Part shown: positions 1-7,543 of the stretch, in pieces | How the letters are laid out: each line of letters starts with the position of its first letter | Position numbering within the stretch: position 1 is the stretch's first letter | Source of the DNA: DASROJ01 sp035646975 | GTDB lineage: Bacteria > Acidobacteriota > Polarisedimenticolia > JACPZX01 > DASXTC01 | Assembly: GCA_035646975.1 (NCBI GenBank) | Contig: DASROJ010000269.1 | Coordinates: 1-8,425 of the forward strand | Reading direction: 5' to 3' | Length of the DNA stretch: 8,425 bases | The notes under the pieces: model-generated | What the model was told of the DNA's origin: nothing | Seen by the model: the letters and a program-made list of their open reading frames with translations, nothing else | Databases searched by the model: none | Program-made: the position numbers and the translations under genes

Positions 1-88
1 GTCTTGCCTTTGGTGACGTCAACGGGGATGGGCGCGCCGATGGCCAGATCGGCGCGCCCATCCCCGTTGACGTCACCAAAGGCAAGAC
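1..88. repeat. Perfect 41-bp inverted repeat with 6-base loop at the window edge
   Basis: Bases 1-41 are the exact reverse complement of bases 48-88, and the loop is GGCCAG (42-47). The repeat begins at base 1. The right arm is ordinary FG-GAP coding sequence of the minus-strand gene, encoding AFGDVNGDGRADLAIGAP. The left arm copies it backwards. The native coding sequence around the loop can itself fold, because GGCGCGCC lies on both sides (31-38 and 51-58). A fold-back or template-switch artefact, or an assembly path turning round at a contig end, explains this best. A real hairpin or inverted duplication cannot be excluded from the sequence alone. Confidence 0.95.
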
Positions 89-1154
89 TCCCCCCGCCTC
101 CATCGCCGATGCCGGCCGGCGCGATGAATGCCTCGGACTGCATCCCCAGCAGGATCAACCGGGAAATCGTCCTGGCGCCGAACACGAGGTACACCTCTCC
201 TGCATCGGGACGCCTGTTGCCCGGGCCATCGCCGCCGCGCGCGCCGATGGCCAGGTCGGCCACGCTGTCTCCATCGAAATCCCCCACCGCCACCGCGCTG
301 CCCACCTGGTCGCCCGGATCGGCGCCGCGCAGCTCGCTGATGACGGCGCCGGCGGGAGGCGCGGCAAGATCGATCAATGCCGGCATTGCCTGCCCACCGC
401 TGAGAACGAAGACTTCGCCGACATTGATGGCGCCCAGCGCCCCGACCATTCCGGCCGCCAGCGGAGCCCCGGCCACGACGTCCAGCGCGCCGTCGCCGTT
501 GACATCGGCCACTTCGAGCGACGACCCGAGGGCGTCTCCGGGCGCGCGTCCCATGATGATGTTGACCCGAACACCCGGCGCCGGGCCCGCCGAAAGCTCG
601 ATGACCCGGGGCAGCGTGGACGCCCCATGAATGACATACACCTCGCCGCAGTCGGGTCGGGCGTTGCCTGGTCCGTCGGCCCGCGGCGCCCCGGCGATGA
701 TGTCGGCAAAACCGTCCGCGTCGATGTCGGCCACGGCCAGGGCCCGCCCCAGGTGATCGAAGTCATCCCAGCCCTCGACGATCACATCGGCCCCGCTCGT
801 GAAAGCGGCGGGCGTTCCGGGCGGTGTCCTGAGGCGGTGCAGTGTCCGATCCAGCGAAGGTCCCAACGGTGCGACGCTGCCGAACTTCACGTAAAGACGT
901 CCGCGCCGGCTGGGCCGATCTTCAGCGCCGCCTGGCGACGCGATGACGAGGTCGGCGATGCCGTCGCCGTTGATGTCGCCACCGGCCAGCCGGGTGCCGC
1001 CCCACTCCAGCGGCTCACCCCCGCCGATCGTCGCGAGCACGGTCACGGCGGCCCCGGTGTCGGGGCGTTTCAGATCGATGACCCCGGGGGCGGCGGCCGG
1101 GAATGCACCGGGCGCGATCATGAAAAGCAAGGTCGCGGCCGCGGCGGCTCTCAT
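1..1154 (-). CDS. Secreted FG-GAP (integrin alpha-like) beta-propeller protein, 3' end missing
   Basis: The frame is open from an ATG at 1154-1152 to the left edge (about 384 residues, no stop seen). Residues 1-22 look like a Sec signal peptide: an Arg at position 2, a hydrophobic Ala/Leu/Phe stretch, then PAAAP. The rest holds five FG-GAP units with calcium-binding-type Asp loops: DINGDG at residue 60, DIDADG at 143, DVNGDG at 217, DFDGDS at 292 and DVNGDG at 361. Each is followed by an (A)DLxIGAP-like strand. Units 2 and 4 share a near-identical GPGN-RPD-GEVY segment. Known FG-GAP units form blades of a seven-bladed propeller, so at least two blades are probably missing. The product should be exported; its ligand is unknown. 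The start overlaps the AsmA-like gene stop as ATGA, with no strong Shine-Dalgarno, which suggests translational coupling. Codons from about position 47 to the edge (IPVDVTKGK after the last GAP) are the exact reverse complement of upstream gene sequence and are probably not native. Confidence 0.85.
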   Translation of the reverse strand, partial: MRAAAAATLLFMIAPGAFPAAAPGVIDLKRPDTGAAVTVLATIGGGEPLEWGGTRLAGGDINGDGIADLVIASPGGAEDRPSRRGRLYVKFGSVAPLGPSLDRTLHRLRTPPGTPAAFTSGADVIVEGWDDFDHLGRALAVADIDADGFADIIAGAPRADGPGNARPDCGEVYVIHGASTLPRVIELSAGPAPGVRVNIIMGRAPGDALGSSLEVADVNGDGALDVVAGAPLAAGMVGALGAINVGEVFVLSGGQAMPALIDLAAPPAGAVISELRGADPGDQVGSAVAVGDFDGDSVADLAIGARGGDGPGNRRPDAGEVYLVFGARTISRLILLGMQSEAFIAPAGIGDGGGGSLAFGDVNGDGRADLAIGAPIPVDVTKGK

Positions 1155-4100
1155 CGGCTCACGCTCACGATTTTTTCCGCGGTCCCGCCGGCCGCGTCGG
1201 CCACGGTGATTCTCACGGTGAGATCGCCGCCCGATCCGAGGAGCTGCTTGCCGTCCAGCTCCACGCGAAAAACGATCGCCGCGGGGGCCGAGCGCTCATG
1301 ATTGGTGTAGTACTTGTTGACCTTCTGCATCAGGCTCTGCTCGTAGACCACTCGCCCGTTGCCATCGGTGACGCGGGCGTTCGCCTCGGTGATGGTCGTG
1401 CCCGTCAGCGTGCCCCGGACCTTCAGCCCCGGAAGGAGCGGGCTGCCGGAGAATCCCTTCTCTTCCACCGTGATGCCCAGATCGCCCGACACCGGTGGTG
1501 CGCCGCCCGCGGGGCTCTTCGGCTGTGCGGGCCCGTTCTGACTCTCGGGCTGGTTGCCCCCAGGCTGCTTTCCGAGGAGGCCGCCCAGCAGCCCGCCGGC
1601 CCCCGTGTTCTTGAGCCGGTCGCGCAGCGTGTCTTCGACTTTCCTGCGGGCCAGGTTGCCGCCTGCCGAGCCCCAGTCGATGTTCGGGCTCGGCGAGCCG
1701 ATCGGTCCGGTCATCCGGATCGGCAGATCGACCCGACCGTGCTGTGAATCCCAGAAATAGTCCACCGCCCTGGACCGCTCCTGCACCATCGCCTGGCTGA
1801 GAGCCTCCGAGAAGATGATCTGTCCCGCGATGTCGATGGTCCCCGCCAGCATGTCGAAGGCGCCATCGTCCGACAGCTCGATGTCCGGCGACATCAACGA
1901 CAGGTTCCTGGAACGGATCTTGCCGCCGCCGATGTCGAGAGAGGCGGAAAGCGACGAAAACTCGGTGCCCTCCCTGGCCACCCGGGCGGAGACTTCCTTC
2001 AGGCTCTTCTCGCCCATCAGATCGCTCGCGCGGCTCAGAACCTTCAGGACGTTCAGCGCGCCGACTCTTCCCTTCTCGATGCGCAGATCGCCCGAGCCCC
2101 GGGCGTTGCGCAAGGCATCGTTGCGCGTGGTCCCGGAGGATGTCACCGAGATCCTGCCGGACAGGGCGCCCGTGAGCATCCCCTTCATCTGCATGTTGGC
2201 GGCCAGCATCGCGTCGGAGTCGATGGCGTCGGCCCTGGCGTCGACGGTGTAGAGCGGTGGCGTACGGTTCATGTCCATCGAGGCCGACCCGTTCATCGAG
2301 CCACCGTAGAGCTTCATGCTGACCGGATCCAGCTTCATGACCTTGCGATCGAGCGCGATGGTGGAGCTCAGACCCGTGAAACTCAACGTGCCGAACGATC
2401 CTTCGCCGATCGCCAGCGTCCCGCGCGCCGACACACGGGAAAGAAGATCGTCGCCGGCCGGCGTGTTCTGCGCGGCGCGGCGCTCGCCGGCCGCGGCCGG
2501 CTCTTCCTTGAGAAACGACATCAGCTCCCAGAAGTCGGCGCGGCGTGACGTGAGCGCGAAGGTTGCCCGTGGCGACGAGAGGTCGTTCACCGAAAGGGTC
2601 CCGCCGACATCGCTGCGTCCTATCACACCCGAGAAGCCGGAGACATCGAAGCCATTGCCGCGCAGTGTCACGCGCCCGCGCACCTGCTGCATCGGTTTGT
2701 CCATGTTGGGAAGCTTGAAGGTGAACTCCTCCACGTCGAGGCTGCCCGACATCTTCAGATCCTGGCGATGGGCCAGGTCGCCCTGCACGCGTGCCTGCAG
2801 CTTCACCGGGCGGCTCGACGAGAATTCCACCGGGGACTTCATGCCGGCGAGCGCCGCGAAGCTCGCCAGATCCGAGGCGTCGACCGAGGCGGCCGGCAGC
2901 TCGAGATCGACCAGGGTCGAGCCGTCGCCCCGCGTCACCGAGCCGCGCACGGAGATCTGGCTGCGCCTGAACTTCAGGTCGAGCCTGCCGATCTGGAGCT
3001 TCCTGAGCGCATCGCTCGCCGTGATCCCGAAGTCGGCCTTGCCCGTGATCGTCTGCGCGGAGGCCGTCTTGACTTCGTCCAGCGCGAGGGCGCCGGATGC
3101 CGACACCTGTCCGGGATAGACGCCCGTGACCTTCATGTGAATCGTGATCGCGCCCGACTGGGCATCCAGGTCGCTCAGGCTCGCGAGATAGGGCGCCAGG
3201 GCGTGGGCGTCGAAATCCTTGAGGTCCACCGTGAGATCGACGGGACCCGACGAAGACAGGGGCATCTTGCCCGAGACTTCCAGCGATCCCCCGCGCGGCT
3301 CGAGGGTGGCCGCGAGCTGCAGACCCAGGGGCCGGTCGCGATTGAACTCCTCGACGACGAGAAGAACATCCTTGAACGAAAGATCGACCGGGGCCCCGGG
3401 GCCCGCACTCTCGTCGTGCAGCGACACTTTGCCGCCGCCCACCCGCAGGTTCCTCACGATGATCGAGGGGCCCTGGGCCGCACCGCCGGCCACCGCCGGG
3501 GAGCCGCCGGGCTCGAACAGTGCATCGAAGTTCCAGCGTCCCTTCCGATCGCGCGCGAGGGAAACATCGGCGTCCCGCACGACCGGGTCGGTCAGCACGA
3601 GCGAGGAAAGCCCGGCCCCGGAGAAGGTGGCCTGCATCCGGGCGCCGAACTTCACGGACTTGCTTCTCACCAGCCCTTCGGGCACCGGCCACCGCTGACC
3701 GACGGCCGTCACGATCTCCCGGGCGCGCGCCATGTCGATGTCGGCGCTGTCGACGATGATGTCGAACGCCGTGGCTGCCGGCGGCACGGCCCGGTCGAGA
3801 CTGCCGCGCAGATCGAACTGGAGACGATCGCCCTTGAGAGCCCCGTCGAAGGTGGCGCCGAGGTCCCCCGCGCCGGAACCCTTCACCGCAGCGTCGAGAT
3901 CCAGATCGAAGTCGAGAACCAGGGGGGCTCCGCGGCGCATCTCATCGCGCAGATGCAGCTTCCCCTTCGAGATGATCAGCCGCGCCAGGGAAAACGGGCG
4001 CGGCGGATGTGCGGGGGCGCCCGGCGATCCCGCGCCCTGTCCACCGCCGATTCCCTCGAAACTCCACCGGCCGTCGGCCCCGCGAGTGGCGATGATGTCG

Positions 4101-4438
4101 GGTTGGTCGAGCACCACCTTTTTCACATCGATCGCCCCGCCGAACAGAAGCGGCATCAGCCTCACGCCGACGATCAGGGAGCTGGCACGGAGCAGGTTCT
4201 CGACCTGAGGGTCCTTCACCTCGATGCCGAAGGTGGGCACCAGGCTGAGCGACATCGAACCCAGCGTCACCTTGCGGCCCAGCGCCGCTTCGGCCTTCGA
4301 CTCGATGAGTCCGCGGTAGCTGTTGACATCGATGAGGAAGGGCAGGGCCAGCGCGGCGCCGAGAACCAGCAGCGCCAGGACCCCGACGACGACGAGGATT
4401 TTCATCCGTCCGCGATGATTCGGCGATCGAACGTTCAT
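1151..4438 (-). CDS. AsmA-family inner-membrane-anchored protein with a C-terminal extension
   Basis: This 1095-residue protein starts with a short basic tail (residues 1-12), then one transmembrane segment (about 13-36, KILVVVGVLALLVLGAALAL). The AsmA signature follows: IDVNSYRGLIESKAEAALGRKVTLG and then SLSLVPTFGIEVKD. The middle is a long beta-rich repetitive region with recurrent G-K-(L/V)-x-L-x-D-E strands (near LHLRDE and VSLHDE). An AsmA-type C-terminal region follows (about 780-940), with DLRIEKGRVGALNVLKVL and VDLPIRMTGPIGSPSPNIDW. AsmA relatives (AsmA, YhdP, TamB) act in the periplasm and are linked to phospholipid transport and outer-membrane homeostasis; that role is inferred here. 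E. coli AsmA is about 600 residues, so this is a long member. Residues 943-985 are a Gly/Pro/Gln-rich linker, and about 986-1095 form an extra beta-rich domain that I do not recognise. The ATG at 4438 is preferred over the in-frame ATG at 4405 because GGAGG lies 5 bases upstream. The stop overlaps the FG-GAP gene start. Confidence 0.9.
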   Translation of the reverse strand: MNVRSPNHRGRMKILVVVGVLALLVLGAALALPFLIDVNSYRGLIESKAEAALGRKVTLGSMSLSLVPTFGIEVKDPQVENLLRASSLIVGVRLMPLLFGGAIDVKKVVLDQPDIIATRGADGRWSFEGIGGGQGAGSPGAPAHPPRPFSLARLIISKGKLHLRDEMRRGAPLVLDFDLDLDAAVKGSGAGDLGATFDGALKGDRLQFDLRGSLDRAVPPAATAFDIIVDSADIDMARAREIVTAVGQRWPVPEGLVRSKSVKFGARMQATFSGAGLSSLVLTDPVVRDADVSLARDRKGRWNFDALFEPGGSPAVAGGAAQGPSIIVRNLRVGGGKVSLHDESAGPGAPVDLSFKDVLLVVEEFNRDRPLGLQLAATLEPRGGSLEVSGKMPLSSSGPVDLTVDLKDFDAHALAPYLASLSDLDAQSGAITIHMKVTGVYPGQVSASGALALDEVKTASAQTITGKADFGITASDALRKLQIGRLDLKFRRSQISVRGSVTRGDGSTLVDLELPAASVDASDLASFAALAGMKSPVEFSSSRPVKLQARVQGDLAHRQDLKMSGSLDVEEFTFKLPNMDKPMQQVRGRVTLRGNGFDVSGFSGVIGRSDVGGTLSVNDLSSPRATFALTSRRADFWELMSFLKEEPAAAGERRAAQNTPAGDDLLSRVSARGTLAIGEGSFGTLSFTGLSSTIALDRKVMKLDPVSMKLYGGSMNGSASMDMNRTPPLYTVDARADAIDSDAMLAANMQMKGMLTGALSGRISVTSSGTTRNDALRNARGSGDLRIEKGRVGALNVLKVLSRASDLMGEKSLKEVSARVAREGTEFSSLSASLDIGGGKIRSRNLSLMSPDIELSDDGAFDMLAGTIDIAGQIIFSEALSQAMVQERSRAVDYFWDSQHGRVDLPIRMTGPIGSPSPNIDWGSAGGNLARRKVEDTLRDRLKNTGAGGLLGGLLGKQPGGNQPESQNGPAQPKSPAGGAPPVSGDLGITVEEKGFSGSPLLPGLKVRGTLTGTTITEANARVTDGNGRVVYEQSLMQKVNKYYTNHERSAPAAIVFRVELDGKQLLGSGGDLTVRITVADAAGGTAEKIVSVSR

Positions 4439-4443
4439 TGCGG

Positions 4444-4448
4444 CCTCC
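4444..4448 (-). promoter_or_regulatory. Ribosome binding site of the AsmA-like gene
   Basis: On the minus strand GGAGG is followed by a 5-base spacer and the ATG at 4438. This decides the start against the in-frame ATG at 4405, which has only a weak GCGGACGG-type sequence upstream. Confidence 0.75.
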
Positions 4449-4454
4449 AGAACT

Positions 4455-4497
4455 CACTATAGTGCATGTGGACGGAGCCTCGACCCTGTGGTAGATT
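4455..4497. promoter_or_regulatory. Candidate divergent promoters with a symmetric TATA palindrome
   Basis: The 101-bp spacer between the divergent genes contains the perfect 10-bp palindrome CACTATAGTG (4455-4464). On the minus strand it supplies TATAGT (4461-4456), five of six matches to a sigma70 -10 box. It lies about 17 bases from the AsmA-like ATG, giving a very short leader that still includes the GGAGG. No good -35 is visible for it. On the plus strand an extended -10 candidate, TGG-TAGATT (TAGATT at 4492-4497), sits 17 bases after a weak TGGACG (4469-4474), about 43 bases before the typA start. Both are pattern matches only; the -10 of this organism is unknown. Confidence 0.35.
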
Positions 4498-4527
4498 CCG
4501 CGCCTCCATTCGATTCCCACGAGACAC

Positions 4528-4532
4528 GGAGG
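4528..4532 (+). promoter_or_regulatory. Ribosome binding site of typA
   Basis: GGAGG is followed by a 7-base spacer and the ATG at 4540. This is a canonical Shine-Dalgarno arrangement and supports the start that gives MPPAKREDIRNIAIIAHVDHGKT, matching the usual short N-terminus of the family. Confidence 0.8.
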
Positions 4533-4539
4533 CCCGACG

Positions 4540-6347
<1,808 letters not shown>

Positions 6348-6348
<1 letters not shown>

Positions 6349-7268
6349 TGAACCCGCAGCACGGCGCCTCCCGCGCCGCGGTGGTGGCGGCGCTGGTGGC
6401 TGTGCAGGTGTTCTTCGGCCTGCATTACAACGCGGCGCGCTACATCATGAACTACATGCCGCCGCGGGCCTGGGCGACCATCCGCATCGTCTCGGCCGCG
6501 GCGCTCCTGATGGCGTTCGTGGTGGCCACGAGGCGGTCCCGGCTCCCGCGCTCGCCGCGCGACCTCGCCTCCATCGCGCTGTTCTCGGTGTTCGGCGTGG
6601 TGATCAACCAGGTCTGCTTCGTCGAGGGACTGTCGCGCACCGCCACGCCCCATTCCGCGATCATCAACACGAGCATCCCGGTGGCGACGCTGCTCATCGC
6701 GATCCTGATGCGCCGCGAGCGCGCCACGCCACGGAAGCTCGCGGGTATCGGGCTCTCCGTCTGCGGCGTGCTGTACCTCATCGTCCACAGCGGCGCGAAT
6801 CTGGGCGGCGGCGTGATGCTCGGCGATCTGCTGACGCTCGCCAACGGGATGTCCTATTCCTTCTTTCTCGTCATCAGCAAGCCCATTCTCTCGCGCCACA
6901 GCAGCCTGGCGGTGACGGCGGAGCTGCTCGCCTTCGGCGCCGTCGGCATCACGATTCTCGGCGCCCCCCAGCTCGCGTCGCTCGATCCGGCCGCGGTGCC
7001 CGCCCGCGTCTGGTGGGTGGCCGGCTTCGTCGTGGTGTTCTGCACCGTGGCCGCCTACATCCTCAACGCCTGGGCGCTCAAACGGGTGGAGTCCTCCCTT
7101 GTGGCCCTGTTCATCTACCTGCAGCCGCTGATCGCCTCGACCGTGGCGGTGCTGTTCCAGGGCGAGCGGCTGGGAACCGAGACGTTGATCGCCGCGGCGC
7201 TGATCTTCGGCGGCGTCGGCATCGCCCTGAGGGCGGCTCCCAGCCCGCCGATACGGGTGGCGACCTGA
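6348..7268 (+). CDS. EamA/DMT-superfamily transporter, 10 TM
   Basis: This 306-residue protein is strongly hydrophobic, with ten predicted membrane segments near residues 10-28, 40-60, 72-92, 101-121, 129-148, 155-176, 185-206, 220-242, 248-270 and 276-296. This is the duplicated five-helix EamA layout. Family hallmarks include the early R-(Y/I)-(M/I) and P-R-A-W-A-T-I-R stretch after TM1, a short basic loop RRERATPRKLAGIGLSVCGV between the halves' helices 4 and 5, and the late SSLVALFIYLQPLIASTVAVLFQGERLG, typical of DMT exporters (RhaT/YdcZ/EamA type). Members export amino acids, nucleobases or other small metabolites; the substrate cannot be read from the sequence. The start overlaps the typA stop as TGATG. 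No good Shine-Dalgarno is visible (only GGAAAAAG further upstream), so reinitiation after typA is likely. Confidence 0.9.
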
Positions 7269-7282
7269 CAGTTCTGTCAGGT
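7263..7282. repeat. 20-bp inverted repeat over the EamA gene stop codon
   Basis: ACCTGACAGTTCTGTCAGGT consists of two perfect 9-bp arms separated by TT, and the TGA stop (7266-7268) lies in the left arm. It could form a compact RNA hairpin and act as a transcription terminator, but no T-tract follows (next bases GTGTTTACAGG). The tight 2-base centre also looks like a dimeric-regulator operator. I cannot choose between the two. Confidence 0.6.
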
Positions 7283-7304
7283 GTTTACAGGATTCAGGTT
7301 CGGC

Positions 7305-7501
7305 TTGTGCTGATCGAAAATGTCCCATAGAATCGGGAAAAGCCCTCGTTCGAGGCACCAGGCTCCAAGCAGGAATGGCGTTTCCGGCCCCGATCCCCGG
7401 TTTCGGAGTCGGCCGGCCGGAAAGGGTTTCCCGGACCCGAATCATTACCTGAGGTTGATTGCTCGCATGTCATTGAGCTCAGGGATGTTCGGTTGTTTGA
7501 T
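7305..7501 (+). promoter_or_regulatory. Two weak sigma70-like promoter candidates upstream of the HAMP kinase gene
   Basis: The 7269-7540 gap is less GC-rich than its surroundings. Candidate 1 pairs TTGTGC (7305-7310) with TAGAAT (7328-7333) at a 17-base spacing. The -10 matches five of six positions, the -35 only three. Candidate 2 pairs TTGAGC (7473-7478) with TTTGAT (7496-7501), also at 17 bases, which would leave a leader of about 33 bases before the TTG start. I see no riboswitch or RNA gene in the rest of the gap, only short palindromes such as CCTCG-TT-CGAGG at 7344-7355. Confidence 0.25.
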
Positions 7502-7531
7502 TCACGCGGGCGGGCGGTTGTCCGCCTTCCT

Positions 7532-7543
7532 GGAGACAGTTTG
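7532..7543 (+). promoter_or_regulatory. Ribosome binding site and TTG start of the HAMP kinase gene
   Basis: GGAGA (7532-7536) precedes TTG (7541-7543) by 4 bases, and the codons that follow give KKRTSP. The frame has no ATG nearby upstream of the HAMP homology. An alternative in-frame TTG at 7493 has AGGGA about 7 bases upstream and would add 16 residues; I think it less likely. Confidence 0.6.

Noticed and set aside
4..1301. Plus-strand frames across the FG-GAP gene
   Set aside because: The minus frame shows five regularly spaced DxDGDG loops, a signal peptide and a coupled start; the plus frames are low-complexity Pro/Ala/Ser or Arg-rich translations.
1296..3692. Minus-strand frame (798 codons) in another phase inside the AsmA-like gene
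   Set aside because: Arg/Gly/Pro-rich translation typical of an out-of-phase high-GC frame; it lies wholly within a well-supported gene.
2768..4462. Long plus-strand frame (564 codons) antisense to the AsmA-like gene
   Set aside because: It is a high-GC shadow: composition is skewed to Arg, His, Gly and Asp with no domain, and the opposite strand encodes a clear AsmA protein with TM, signature and SD.
4453..4463. ACTCACTATAG, matching the 3' part of the phage T7 promoter
   Set aside because: The upstream part of the T7 consensus (TAATACG) and the following GG are absent, and no phage or vector sequence is nearby. It is a chance match overlapping a palindrome.
7341..7360. GTTCGAGGCACCA resembling a tRNA T-loop and CCA end
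   Set aside because: No acceptor, D or anticodon arms can be paired upstream; it is a short palindrome only.
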